A stretch of 64,000 nucleotides of DNA from Trachemys scripta elegans (Eukaryota > Chordata > Testudines > Emydidae), in assembly GCF_013100865.1 (NCBI RefSeq), contig NC_048301.1:7506119-7570118 (forward strand), in the 5' to 3' direction. A program made the position numbers and the translations under genes. A model generated the notes under the pieces. It searched no databases. It was not told the DNA's origin and worked only from the letters and a program-made list of their open reading frames with translations. Positions 46,905 through 58,599 of this stretch are shown piece after piece; position 1 is the first letter of the stretch; each line of letters opens with the position of its first letter.

Positions 46905-48749
46905 TCTGGAGATGCGATCCAGCCCAGGGACAGACTTGAGGGTTTGTCCCCAGATGCCACTTCCTTACTTGCATGTGTTAGATGGTACAGCACCGACTGC
47001 CGTCCAGCTGCCTAGAACGTGGCTCTAAGACCTACTGCTAAGAACAGTCCCCGTGTCTAGGAACATGTTGGGAGTGGCCACCATTCACTCAGAATCCCCG
47101 AACCCCAAGGATGGGAAAACAAACCCTGCCCTCATGACTGTATCAAGCAATAGAGCAACAAATCCCCGTCTGCTTGTACTGACATATCCCCATCCCAACG
47201 CAGATTTCCTCTTATACTTCTAATGGACAGAATCGCCCCCCTCCACCCAGTGCTCAGTGCTCACCTGTGTTGTTAAAGGGCATCGGAGCAACAGCAGGTA
47301 AGACTGGGAGGTCTTTGGCGGGTAGAGGGCAGTTCAGAGCCCCAGAAGTCTCCTGAATAACGGTGCGAAGGCCACACACTCCTTTAGGGTGCAGCTTTCT
47401 TTGACTACCGTAGCACAAGGCCAACTCCGGCTCTGTGCTGTGTGGGAGTGCTGGCCAGGGACCAGTTGGAGTCCTCAGCACGACCATGCAGCACTTATTT
47501 CCTGTGCGTCCCTGTGTACCAGCAGGGGTGGCCAGTTAAGGTGCCCACCAGACCCCGAGGGTGAAGTCAGGGCCCCCTGTGCATACGCTGCAAGCAGCAG
47601 CTGGCGCTAGGCAGGGTTTGCTCTGTTCCTGCAGAGAGCAGCGGTAAGGTGAACTCCAGGGCCAGTGCAGCGTCCCACACCATCAGGCCTTAGGTGTGTG
47701 AGGAGAAGAGGCAAAATCCAGCCCCAGACCTAGCCACCCTCCTGCATTGCTACTCCAGCTGAGAGAGCAGCTGCTGTCCCTCCGTGTCTGTGAACAGGGA
47801 ATTAGACCCTGGATCTCTGTTGGGCTGACTCCTGTGACTTCTCCCTGAAATACCACCACCTTTGCACTGGCCCAGAGACCTCCCCAGTAGTGCCACGGCA
47901 GGTGCTAGCCCCCTGAATCGGAGCAGATTTCATCCACAGTAAGTGCCAGGGCCATCCCATGTGCTGATGTCACACCACACCCCTGGCTGGGGTATCAGGA
48001 GCAGGGGCAGAACCCGGGACCTTTGGCTCTAAGAAGCATAAGCGGCAACTACTTGAGCTGAAAGACTCAGTAGGTCTGGGCTGTAAGTGGCCCATCAACG
48101 TCTCTATGTGACCCAGTCACCACCAGAGGGGGACAGAGCATCACATGGAGTGGGCCCGGCCTCGCTAGTAGCTGTGCGTCCTCACACCTCAGCCCCGTTA
48201 TGTCCCTTCTGCCCTAGTTCAGTGGACTCTGGTACCTCCCTGTGTTTAACAGCCAGGGGAAAGGGAAAAGGCCCCCTTGGGATGCAGTAATTGCCACGGC
48301 CCCCATGCCTAGCTCTCTGGTGAGCCCCTCACTCAGCGCCCACAGCTGGGCCAGAGGGGCCACTGGGGGAAGGGTGCTGGGAGGAGAGCAGACTCCATTG
48401 GTCCCAAAGAAGACGGGTGTATCAGATTTAAAGGGAAGGCAAACTGAATCTCAATGAAACGAGCCCCTGTTCCCCGCTCGACACCTCCTTAGCTCGGGGC
48501 AATTACCCTTTTCAATGTCTAGCTCCAAACCCACTTCACGGAGAGCCTCGGTAACCCTTCAAAGGCCACGCAGCCAGCACAGGGAAGGCCTGCCCTTGAA
48601 AGGTGGGCCCACATTTGTAGCTGGTCATGCAATGGACATCTCTGGAACCATACGATCCCTCCAGAACCTTGGATTGGCTGAAGATATTTGAGCTGGTGTA
48701 ACTCACACACCTCCTGGGTGTGGTGTTCTGTCCCAGTGAGTGGCACCAA

Positions 48750-48890
48750 GACCACTGAGAGAGAGATTATGAATCTGCTCTACAGCTTAGCTAACAGCCT
48801 GTTGGCTTTTCGCTCATGCTGTAGAGACTCATGCCCTAAGCTCCAGAGGCCCCAGGTTCAATCCCGATGACCGAGTTTTTTGGCGTTACA
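48750..48890 (+). mobile_element. tRNA-like SINE remnant
   Basis: The phrases TTTTCGCTCATGCTGTAGAG and CCAGGTTCAATCCCGATG include a B-box-like GGTTCAATCCC at about 48853-48863. I recall this head from turtle SINEs but cannot place the family. Boundaries are approximate. Confidence 0.4.
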
Positions 48891-49365
48891 CTGGCTCTAG
48901 CTGCAGGGGCCTGAATTGCGTTATGCGTGTACCATCCATAACTGGCTGGACTCATCACCGATAAACCTGGCCCTTGGTGACACGGAGTTTTCCTTTGGCT
49001 TTTCCTAATGCTGAAGTGAGAAGTGTAATGATCAGGGCAGTTATCTATCCCCTTATATAACTGTAACCGTAACTCCCAGGCAATCACAGAAACAGAAGCA
49101 AGATAGTAACCTGAGATTGGTTCTCTGTAAAGTGTGGGTTTGCAATGAACCCCCAGTATTGGGGACACAACTGCTAGATCCATCTAATCCGCATACACAC
49201 ACAAATCAGTGTTACGGTGCTACACACATACTGGTCAGGTGCTGAAAATGGAGGGTAATTATAATGGGAGAATTGGATACTTTGCTGGTAGTCTTTTTAC
49301 TTCTGTGCAACTCAGGTAGTGGATTTTGTTACTTGCCTTTTTCAAGTGAAGCACACATCTCTTGC

Positions 49366-49545
49366 TCATAGAATCATATGGCTGGAAGGGACCTCAGGAG
49401 GTCATCTAGTCCAACCCCCTGCTCAAAGCAGGACCAATCCCCAGACAGATTTTTATCCCAGGTCCCTAAATGGCCCCCTCAAGGATTGAACTCACAACTC
49501 TAGGCTTAGTAGGCCAATGCTCAAACCACTGAGCTATGGTGTGGC
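49366..49545 (-). mobile_element. tRNA-headed SINE with a CR1-type tail (antisense)
   Basis: Read on the minus strand, the head has ATAGCTCAGTGGTTTGAGC (A box) and GAGTTCAATCCTTGAGG (B box), as in a tRNA gene, and the tail is CTGCTTTGAGCAGGGGG, then GACCTCCTGAGGTCCCTTCC and TATGATTCTATG, shared with the CR1 LINE. This structure suggests a SINE mobilised by CR1 machinery. It is nearly complete. Confidence 0.8.
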
Positions 49546-49690
49546 TTATTAGATTGGTCTTTATTCCTTGAGTTTAGGAGCTTTCCATTTTCCTTACCGA
49601 TCTGCTAGCGACAAGCACGATTATCTAGTCAGCTTTGCAGTAAAAGGAGTGGCAGCAGGTCTGCAGAAGCCAACGCCTCTTTATTACTTA

Positions 49691-49960
49691 GGGCTTGTCT
49701 ACACTCCAAACCAGTACAGCTGCGCCACTGTAGCTGTTGAGTGTAGACATTACGTACGCCGAGGGGAGAACCCCTCCCGCCAGTGTAGGTAACCCACCTC
49801 CCCAAGAAATGGTAGCTAGGTTGATGGAAGAATTCTTCTGTCAACCTAGGACTGCCTACATGGGGACTTTGGTGGGCTTGGCAACTCACGGGTGTGGATT
49901 TTTCACACCCCGGACCAACATAGTTAAACTGACCTAATTTTGTAGTGTAGACCCCAGGCC
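49691..49960. mobile_element. Harbinger-like MITE (270 bp)
   Basis: Ends GGGCTTGTCTACACTCC and GTAGTGTAGACCCCAGGCC are imperfect inverted repeats. TTA is found on both sides (49688-49690 and 49961-49963), the 3-bp target type of PIF/Harbinger elements. It has no transposase. Confidence 0.75.
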
Positions 49961-50118
49961 TTATTCTTGACTGTGAATCTTTTCATTAGAAGTAGAGTCT
50001 GAAACAACAATGACACTGAAAATCCACTTTTCCTACAAACCATTTCAGGGCTAAGGGACTGATCCTCAGCTGGTGTAAATGGGCAACGCTCCAGGGACTT
50101 TAAGGCAGCTATGCTGAG

Positions 50119-50246
50119 TAGGGTGACCAGACAGCAAGTGTGAAAAATCGGGACAAGTGTGTGTGTGGGGGTAATAGGAGCCTATATAAGAAAAAGACCC
50201 AAAAATCGGGACTGTCCCTATAAAATCGGGACATCTGATCACCCTA
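50119..50246. mobile_element. hAT-type MITE (128 bp), TAGGGTGACCAGA family
   Basis: Starts TAGGGTGACCAGACAGC and ends ACATCTGATCACCCTA. The flanks ATGCTGAG (50111-50118) and ATGCTGAT (50247-50254) are an 8-bp duplication with one change. Same family as 15721-15844; a GT-rich insertion follows GGGACAAG. Confidence 0.85.
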
Positions 50247-50423
50247 ATGCTGATTGACGTGAGCTGATCAGCTGGCCCTCTGTTCATGCTGGCCAAACAG
50301 TGGAGTGGGGCAGCGGAGCTGAAAGGACGGAGCAGAGACTCCTTGAACCACGCTGCCTAAATGCATGAAAACTTAAATAAAAGCTTTTCCAAAAATAGTT
50401 GCAAACATCTGCCCGATTATATA

Positions 50424-50490
50424 AGGGCCTGATCCAAACCCCACTCCGGTCAATGGAAAGATTCTCATTGACTCCAGGGGGATTTGGAAA
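50424..50490. repeat. GGGCCTGATCC palindromic repeat
   Basis: GGGCCTGATCCAAACCCCAC, CGGTCAATGGAAAGATTC and ATTGACTCCAGGGGGATTTGG form an imperfect hairpin. Partial copies occur at 4949-4990, 16361-16430 and 18510-18570, and the unit of the 7607-7837 minisatellite is related. Confidence 0.7.
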
Positions 50491-51300
50491 AGGCCACAAG
50501 AGTCCAGAAACTCTGCTGCATGCATTACTTTGGAACGAGAGCGTTGAAAGCCGATTTCAGAAGAACCTCAAGCATTTGACTCCTGCATAAATAAGGAGAA
50601 GTCTCCGGAGGGCAGCCTCTGGGTGATTAAGAACATACAGTATTCATCAGCTTACAGATGAAAACTGGGATCGCATTAATTTTGCATGGACGTAGATAGG
50701 TTACAAAGCTCTCCTGCAAGTCCCACAATGCTAGGATGCAAACCAAGCCTTGCCGAATTATGGAACATGCTGGGAGGAGGCTAAGGGGATGTAACTGAAT
50801 GGGTAAGTCACGTTGGGGAGTTTGGCAGTGCTGGGCTGGAGGTTGGGAAAGAGTTCAGAGCAGCTGCATATGATTCGGTGGTGATCTTTTCGATAACGCA
50901 AAGGGATTTTTTTTTCTTTACATGCTAAAGGGGGGCATCCGCTAGAACCCTCTGTTGCTAATTACTGCCTGTCATGAAGCATTTTTGTCAGCCACCGCAG
51001 CTCACTGCAACCTTAAAATAGGCAATTTATTCCAAAAGCTTTTCTTCCCGGTAAGACGACATTAGCTGTAATTTACATTTTAATACAGCCCCTAAAAGAC
51101 AATAACATCTGCACTCATCTCTGCACAAGGGTCTTCTTTCCTTTTCAGTGCTCAACACTAGATTCCTGGATTTCACTTCCAAACCTTGGCTATTCAGAGG
51201 TCCAAAGGGTGAGCTAGGCCAGAGCTACCATGCAGGAGGACTCCAGTTTAGGGCACCCTGTGAGACTCCAAATCCTGCATGTCACCTGTGATCACACTCA

Positions 51301-51588
51301 GGGCTTGTCTCCATGGTGCATTTAGTCTGCACCAGAGGGGTGTAAATTTTAGTCTGCACTAGTGTGTTATGAGCTAACTGGCTAGGGTAGTTCCTCCTGG
51401 TGTGCGCTAAAAGTTCCCTAGTATGGGCTATCATAGTACTGTTTGAAACAGAACTACATTAATGTGCATTAAGAAACTTTTAGTGCATCTCAGCAGTGAC
51501 CACATAGGCCAGTTAGTGTGTGATATGCTTATGCAGACTTAAATTTACACCCCTCTGGTGTGGACTAAAGCACCATGTAGACAAGCTC
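51301..51588. mobile_element. Long-hairpin MITE (288 bp), TCA target duplication
   Basis: The left arm GGGCTTGTCTCCATGGTGC, ACCAGAGGGGTGTAAATTT is inverted as AAATTTACACCCCTCTGGTG and GCACCATGTAGACAAGCTC. The two arms are over 50 bp and highly similar. TCA lies at both sides (51298-51300 and 51589-51591), fitting a Harbinger-like 3-bp target. The whole element can fold into a hairpin. Confidence 0.8.
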
Positions 51589-51654
51589 TCAATCTCCTGA
51601 GCTGGAGCTACTCTGAAATCTCCTGAGCTGACTATCGCAAGGGTCAGGAAGGAA

Positions 51655-51990
51655 TCACCCTATAATCATTTCCATTGCCCTCTGCTGGACTCTCTCCAAT
51701 TTGTTCACATCCTTTCTGTAGTGGGGGGCCCAAAACTGTATGCAATACTCCAGATGTGGCCTCACCAGTGCCGAATAGAGGGGAATAATCACTTCCCTTG
51801 ATCTGCTGGGAATGCTCCTACTAATGCAGCCCAATATGCCATTAGCCTTGTTGGCAACAAGGGCACACTGCTGACTCATATCCAGCTTCTTGTCCACTGT
51901 AACCCCTAGGTCCCTTTCTGCAGAACTGCCGCTTAGCCAGTCGGCCCCCAGCCTGTAGCAGTGCATGGGATTCTTCCGTCCTAAGTCCTA
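51655..51990 (-). mobile_element. CR1 LINE fragment (antisense)
   Basis: The minus strand reads MHCYRLGADWLSGSSAERDL, KLDMSQQCALVANKANGILG and SALVRPHLEYCIQFWAPHYR, the same reverse-transcriptase ORF segment as in 53893-54789, and ends within KLERVQQRA. It is truncated at both ends; the remaining frame is open for 103 codons. Confidence 0.9.
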
Positions 51991-52676
51991 AGAGCAGTCC
52001 TTTCATTGAACACTGTCCAACATACTGAGTTAAGGAAGTTCCCATATCCCACCCTTCCAGCTGGAAGTACGTAGCATCAATGGCAAAGGGCAAAGATTGA
52101 TTTGAAGCCAGTTGGTCCTACAGAAAAGGGGGACGTGGGTCTGACAGTCAGTGCTACCTACTAGCCGGAGCAGAGCAACACCAAAATCTTGTGTCAAATC
52201 AAAAAGGGGTTTGATGCAAGAGCAAAGACAATACACCACCCCCTCTGTCTGCTTTTGCCACTAACAGGGCCTGTGTCCTAGAGTGGAGAAGCTGAGCTCA
52301 GACATCACTGACTTATTATTATGGCCTGATGATGCTCCCAAGAGAGGCCGTTCCAGAGTGCACTGTGACGACAGTAGTTTCACTTAACCAATGAGAATAT
52401 TTTCAAAATCCAATAGCCCAACTGGAACTTTTCACAAGAAACCCTATAAATCAAAAGCAATGGGCATTACGAGGCATTTTAATAGCCAGCCAGACTGAAA
52501 GGTTAAGGCCATTAAATTATTGACATTTGCCTTGTCTCTTTCTCTTGTTTAAAACTGCCATTCATTTCTGGCTGATATAAACATCAAATACCCAGTGCCC
52601 TCATTAACCATTAGAACAAATAAGCAAGAGGTGTGGTAACTTCTCTATCACCTGGAGACTTTGAACCAGCCTGGGA

Positions 52677-52808
52677 TGTCTCTTTCTACAAGATGTGCTC
52701 TAGGTCACCCACAAGTTGGGCCAGATGTGCTGGGTGACGTTTCTAGCCTGTGTTATGAAGGAAGTCACAACAGATCATCGTAATGGTCCCTTCTGGTCTT
52801 AAAATCTA
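52677..52808 (+). mobile_element. CR1 3' end fragment
   Basis: GCCAGATGTGCTGGGTGACG, then CAACAGATCATCGTAATGGTCC and TTCTGGTCTTAAAATCTAC are the plus-strand CR1 3' end (consensus GATCACAATGGTCCCTTCTGG). The upstream part is decayed. Confidence 0.65.
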
Positions 52809-53119
52809 CAACCGAAACTAAAGCGGGGTTGTTTTCCCAAAGGCAGACAGAGAAAAGGGTTATCAGTTGGGGGGAGGTGGGGGGTGGGAATGCTCCTTTT
52901 GTGGTACAGAACTAACAGGAGAAGTGGTTGAAACGCAGGTGGCAAGAACAACTGGAAAGATTCTGACATTCAGGCCTAACTTACAATCCCTATGTGTAAT
53001 TTGTACAAAGTATTTCCAGTCGGGCATGTTTCAGTGGAGATCAGAGGGGGTTTGTAACTGGAATTGCAGTGGCATTAATGGTCATCGCGATGCTGGAGGT
53101 ACCATATGTAGGAAACTTG

Positions 53120-53195
53120 AATGATCTCATTTGAGCTGAGATGAGATTGAGATGACCTCTCGCGGTCCCTTCCAGTCCTAAGATTCTATCATTTC
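53120..53195 (+). mobile_element. CR1 3' end fragment
   Basis: GAGATGACCTCTCGCGGTCCC and TTCCAGTCCTAAGATTCTATC fit the CR1 3' end. Short tail only. Confidence 0.65.
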
Positions 53196-53892
53196 CATCA
53201 AAGGGTTTGTAAGGTGCAGTTCCAAGCCCAGATTCCAGTGCAATGTACACAAAGGGAGAACAAACTAAAAAGCCCCAGAGAAGTTAGCGCTAATAAAACA
53301 ATTTAGTAAAACCAGCAGAAAGCAAAGTGGTATTAGAAGGCTAGAGGCGTAAAACCTCATTACTAAGGGACAACTCAGGGTAAAAATACATTTTGACAGA
53401 AAGTCCATTTACATTTGACTTCTTTAACAGCTCCCCAAGCTCATGCATTTTGCAATGTCATCGCTTTCTTCTGCAGTCTACGCTGCCTCTCAGGATCAAC
53501 GAGCCAGCTCTCTGTTCTACGAAGAATGAGTCAGATGGCTTTGTTTTGTGATACCCAGGAGCCCGCAAATTCAGCTGCCTTACTATTAATCCCAATCCTT
53601 ACTCTGCAGTCTCTGCACTTGGCGTTAGTGCCTTCTTTACATGTGCAGGCAGAATACCAATAGACTGTGTCCAAGACACTTGAAACCTTTTACAATCAAT
53701 CCTCCCTCAGGTAGCAGAAAAATGAACTGTCCAGCCTTTAACCCCTCTTCATAGCATCTCCCTTGTCCACTCCCCAGTGCAGAGACACCTCCGCAAGGTG
53801 CTCTGATACCTCCCATGGGCACGAGCAAGGTATAAAAGACTGAGAGACAATGTGGGGACTGGAGAGTTTTTGTAAAAGAAAGCACAGGAAGG

Positions 53893-54789
53893 TCTCATGT
53901 TAGCTCCTGACACTAAGCTGGGGGGAGAGGTAGATACACTGGAGGGTAGGGATAGGATACAGAGGGACCTAGACAAATTAGAGGATTGGGCCAAAAGAAA
54001 TCTGATGAGGTTCAACAAGGACAAGTGCAGAGTCCTGCACTTAGGACAGAAGAATCTCATGCACTGCTACAGACTAGGGACCGAGTGGCTAGGCAGCAGT
54101 TCTGCAGAAAAGGACCTAGGGGTCACAGTGGACGAGAAGCTGGATATGAGTCAACAGTGTGTCCTTGTTGCCAAGAAGGCTAACGGCATTTTGGGCTGTA
54201 TAAGTAGGGGCATTGCCAGCAGATCGAGGGACGTGATCATTCCCCTCTATTTGACATTGGTGAGGCCTCATCTGGAGTACTGTGTCCAGTTTTGGGCCCC
54301 ACACTACAGAAAGGATGTGGAAAAATTGGAAAGAGTCCAGCGGAGGGCAACAAAAACTATTAGGGGGCTGGAACAAAGGACTTCTGAGGAGAGGCTGAGG
54401 GAACTGGGATTATTTAGTCTGCAAAAGAGAAGAATGAGGGGGGATTTGATAGCTGCTTTCAAGTACCTGAAAGGGGGTTACAAAGAGGATGGATCTAGAT
54501 TGTTCTCAGTGGTACCAGATGACAGAACAAGGAGTAATGGTCTGAAGTTGCAGTGGGGGAGGTTTAGGTTGGATATTAGGAAAAACTTTTTCGCTAGGAG
54601 GGTGGTGAAGCACTGGAATGGGTTATCTAGGGAGGTGGTGGAATCTCCATCCTTAGAAGTTTTTAAGGCGCGGCTTGACAAAGCCCTGGCTGGGATGCTT
54701 TAGTTGGGGTGGGTCCTGCTTTGAGCAGGGGGTTGGACTAGATGACCTCCTGAGATCCCTTCCAACCCTGATATTCTATGATTCTATGC
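53893..54789 (+). mobile_element. CR1 LINE, 5'-truncated, with the longest surviving ORF
   Basis: A 268-codon frame (53897-54703, with no natural start) is the C-terminal part of the CR1 reverse transcriptase: phrases LDKLEDWAKRNLMRFNKDKC, KDLGVTVDEKLDMSQQC, LEYCVQFWAPHYRKDVEKLE and LDIRKNFFARRVVKHWNGLS, ending KARLDKALAGML. Non-coding CR1 3' sequence follows, ending GGTTGGACTAGATGACCTCC and ATATTCTATGATTCTATG near 54789. The endonuclease and polymerase core are missing, so it is dead. It is the best preserved CR1 piece in the window, suggesting a fairly recent insertion. Confidence 0.9.
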
Positions 54790-54808
54790 TCAAAGGGTAA
54801 CACGCTGA

Positions 54809-55657
54809 GGCCTGGTCTACACTACAGAGTTAGACGTAAGGCAGCTTATGTCAACCTAATTATGTCGGTATCCACACTACAGCCCTGCTACACCGACATA
54901 ACAACTCCACCTCCACGAGAGGCGTGGGGCTCATGTCGGCGTAGCTGGGGCGACACAGTGTTGGTGTAGACACTGCGGGCTATTACACTGGCTGTGGGCT
55001 GTCATTCTTGTCATTTTCATGGCTCCGTGCTGCAGCCGTGAAATTGACAAGAAAGCTGCTCACAGCTGGGGCTGTCACCCTGGAGTGGGAGGTGGGCTCC
55101 GAGTTCCCTGTTCCCTGCTGGGATCCTGGCTGCCCCCGGGCTCTTAGCTCCCCGCTGGGAACCCTGCTGCCCCTGGGGTCCCGTTCCACCCTGCCCCCCA
55201 GGCGCTCAGCTCCCCGCAGGGAATCGGCGTGCCGCCTGGGCTCTGAGCCCCCTTTTCCCCGCTGGGAACCCTGCTGCCCCCTGTGGTCCCAGTTCCACCC
55301 TGCCCTCCAGGCGCTCAGCTCCCCGCAGGGAATCGGCGTGCCGCCTGGGCTCTGAGCCTCCTTTTCCCCGCTGGGAGCCCGGCTGCACCTAAGCTCCGAG
55401 CTCACTGCTGAAAGCCCAGCAGCCACCTGGGCTCCCGGCAGGGAGCAGGGAGCAGAGAGCCTGGTGGGGAGCTGTGTGGAGCTGAGAGTCCAGGCTCTCA
55501 GCCCCCCCCACTGCCCCTTAAGTGGGTGGAAGCACTGCTGGTGAGGACGTGCGCCCCCGACAGAAAGGGCAGCGAGGACACGAATCGCCACAGTAATTAC
55601 CGTGGAGACTAAGTCGATCCAACCTAAGTCGACTTAAGTCTGTAGTGTAGCCCAGAG
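54809..55657. mobile_element. Harbinger-like MITE (about 850 bp) with GC-rich tandem core
   Basis: Left end GGCCTGGTCTACACTACAG and right end GTAGTGTAGCCCAGAG are imperfect inverted repeats; TGA lies left and TTA right, a poor 3-bp match. The interior repeats a unit of about 105 bp with CCCCGCAGGGAATCGGCGTG at about 55211 and 55322. Frames of up to 202 codons within it come from that GC-rich sequence. Confidence 0.65.
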
Positions 55658-55779
55658 TTAAGAGGCTCGTTTTAATCGTGTGAGGCTCTTAGTGGTAACT
55701 TCAAGCAGAAAAAATACTCCCAGTGTTCCTTCCATGAATTTCCTTTCCCCCCCACCCAACTCCCCAAACTCTAATATTT

Positions 55780-55875
55780 CGGCTTGGATTTTCAAAGAAC
55801 CTAAAGGAGTTAAGTGCCTCATGGGAGTTAGGTACCTAACTGCCTTAAACTTTTTTTGAAAATCTCAGCTCTAAT
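55780..55875. repeat. Short foldback repeat (GATTTTCAAAG type)
   Basis: GGATTTTCAAAGAACCTAAAG pairs with TTTTTTTGAAAATCTCAGC; AAGTGCCTCATGGGAGTTAGG sits in the middle. Related to 11327-11555. Confidence 0.6.
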
Positions 55876-57366
55876 TTCTGAAGCCAGCTCCCCTGGATCC
55901 AGAAGCATTATGTGAGTACAGGAGGTGAACGGATTAGCCTTTCACCTCTGGAGATCTAGGGTCATACACCGGCTAAGGTCAGGAGTGGTACAAGTTTTGT
56001 GACCACAGCATAGCCCTTAACACACATCTGTCCACGTAATCAGTCTCTCCAGGGAATCTGACAATTTGGGTTCAGGGGTGAGGGCTCCAGCCGCTAGGTT
56101 AGTGTAGTTACAGATTAAAATGCATTGAGGACAAAAGTCATCCATATGCCAAAGGCCAGAATTGTCCACTTATTATTGAGAGCTTAAGTGAGACCTAGGT
56201 AGGGTTATGCTTTGGGTTGCCCCCTCAGAGAACTGTGCAGAGAAGCCTGTATGTCACTCGCCCAAGCTACTGGGCTTTGGACCATATTGGTCTCTTGATT
56301 TTGGACAGCATCGCATTCTGCAGCATCTCGAATTTAGAAATAAAACCAAAAGTGAGCACTAGAAAAATGCCGCTGGGGGGGGGGAGGTGTTATTACAGCT
56401 AAGGCTGAACGGGGATTCTTGGCTGGTGATTTAAAATGATGCCCACCACTGCTTCTCACAAGGACAGCATTTTTTGTTTCTAAAAACTAAGTCTTTAACA
56501 TGGAGCACGAATAAGGAGGACTTTGCTCTGGAAGTTCTGATCTCCACATGCATTTGGCAATATAAGGAAAAAGGAGGGGAGGGGGGGGAAGAAGAGTGAA
56601 AAATCATCCCGTTTTAGGTAATTTTCTTACAAATATTTCCACCCAGGGGACACATGTGAGTTGGCTCTTTGGGCAAACGTGGCGATGTGCCGTTCTGTCA
56701 GTGAAATATGTGTCAGATAAAGTAGGTCAGCTCGGAAGCCCTGTTAACACACATTCCGGAATGCTGCATGGGAACAGAAATTTGGACAAATCTGCGGCAC
56801 CGACCCAGCCTACAGAGCAAAGCTCTGCTCTCTCTCCTCTTCCTCACTTATAAACAGTGCCACTACACCACTGCAAGCAAGCAGAAAGATCCTTTCGAGA
56901 GCTGCTGCTATGCGGCAGTGCAAACTGAGTGCCAGGTGCGGAATGCAAGTGCAACCGTTCTGACTGAGCAACGTCTTATGCCCACTTAGTGCCAGTATAA
57001 ATGACTGCAGAGGAATGAGGAATCAAGTCCTACGCTGCAGTTCTGAATACTGGATAGCTTCCCTCTTGACAGATTCCAGTAACATCTCCACCCTCTGTAC
57101 AGCAATTCCAATGCTCCACGGTCTGAGTGCAAATGCTCCTGGCTTTGTTACATTTCACAGTCCATGCCAATCACAATGCTCCCTCGGGTTCAGTGGCAGC
57201 TGAGGCCCCGTCCCCTTTGGAATGACAGCTGCTCTGGAGTTTCATGCGCAACGCTGCTTACATTTTGCATCCCCTTTCCATGGCGGCTGAGTTCCTGTTT
57301 GGCCCTGCCAGCAGTGTCAGCCCAACAGCGATGGCTGTGCCGGCACAGCTATAGCAGAGGGCAGGC

Positions 57367-58448
57367 TGTGACAATGCGGTTCTGGCGGAACCCAACTGAG
57401 AGTGCCAACTCAGGACAAATTGCTCAAATAGGGCAGTTACAGCCCAAGGCTGGGGTTTTTTCCACCTCTAAGGCAAACCAAACCAGCCAGACTAAGAGGA
57501 CTTCGGTCTCACCCCACTGGCTAACCGCAAGTCTCACAAGCAATCTCCTTAGACACTCCAGTTTCCCAGTATTACCACCAGTGCCACTCGTTATGGGGAC
57601 AAATGGTTATGAAAACCAATACCCCAGTAAAAGAAAAAGGTTCTCCTGATCCCAAAGGACCAAGCCCCAGACCCAGGTCAATATACAAATCAGATCTTAC
57701 CCACAAATCACGCTGTTGCCAATCCTTTAGAATCTAAAATCTAAAGGTTTATTCATAAAAGGAAAAAGATAGAGATGAGAGTTAGAATTGGTTAAATGGA
57801 ATCAATTACATACAGTAATGGCAAAGTTCTTGGTTCAGGCTTGCAGCAGCGATGGAATAAACTGCAGGTTCAAATCAAGTCTCTGGAATACATCCCCCGC
57901 TGGGATGGGTCCTCAGTCCTTTGTTCAAAGCTTCAGCTTGTAGCAAAGTTCCTCCAGAGGTATGAAGCAGGATTGAAGACCAGATGGAGATGAGGCATCA
58001 GCCTTATATAGTCTTTTCCAGGTGTAAGAACACCTCTTTGTTCTTACTGTGGAAAATTACAGCAAAATGGAGTCTGGAGTCACATGGGCCAGTCCCTGCA
58101 TACTTTGCTGAGTTACAAGGCGTATCTGCCTTCTCTCAATGGGTCCATTGTATAGCTGATGGTCCTTAATGGGCCATCAAGCAGGCTAGGCAGAGCTAAT
58201 CTCAGCTTGTCTGGGATGTCACCCAGAAGCATAGCATAAGTTTGCCATACAGACAGTATAGAGCCAATATTCATAACTTCGACTACAAAACTGATACACA
58301 CATATAGACAGCATAATCATAACCAGTAAACCATAACCTTGTCCTAGACACCCCATTTGACCCCCTTTATACAAGATTTGGGTGTCACTACAGGACTTTG
58401 GTTGCAACAATGATCTATATGGTCCCAGTTTATGTCAATAACGTCACA
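57367..58448 (-). mobile_element. Solo LTR (1082 bp), 5-bp target duplication CAGGC
   Basis: The plus strand runs TGTGACAATGCGGTTC to CAATAACGTCACA, with TGTGAC/GTCACA mirrored termini, and CAGGC stands directly outside both ends (57362-57366 and 58449-58453). A minus-strand TATATAA at 58004-58010 and a minus-strand AATAAA at 57748-57753 indicate the LTR is transcribed on the minus strand, the same direction as TRIM9. No internal viral sequence remains. The 161-codon frame at 57164-57649 crosses its left edge and is not a gene. Confidence 0.85.
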
Positions 58449-58599
58449 CAGGCATCGGGTCCTTTGTGTTGGGGAAGAACCGTGCAGCTCTGCAATGACT
58501 CAAGCAACAAGGGAGCTGCAGAAAGGGCATGGAAAAGAAGGGCTGAAGCCCGGAAGGACTGACGGAGGAGATGAGGCTGCAAAATGGCCACTCAGGACA

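Noticed and set aside
46455..46993. Overlapping frames of 88-154 codons on both strands
   Set aside because: Similar peptides from opposite strands arise from the inverted repeat; no codon bias or domain.
53897..54703. 268-codon frame treated as a host gene
   Set aside because: The sequence is the C-terminal part of the CR1 reverse transcriptase, 5'-truncated, without a natural start.
54983..55591. 202-codon minus frame with repeats of SQRGKGGSEPRRH
   Set aside because: Derived from tandem units in a MITE; GC-driven and repetitive.
57164..57649. 161-codon plus frame
   Set aside because: It crosses the left edge of a solo LTR and matches no protein.
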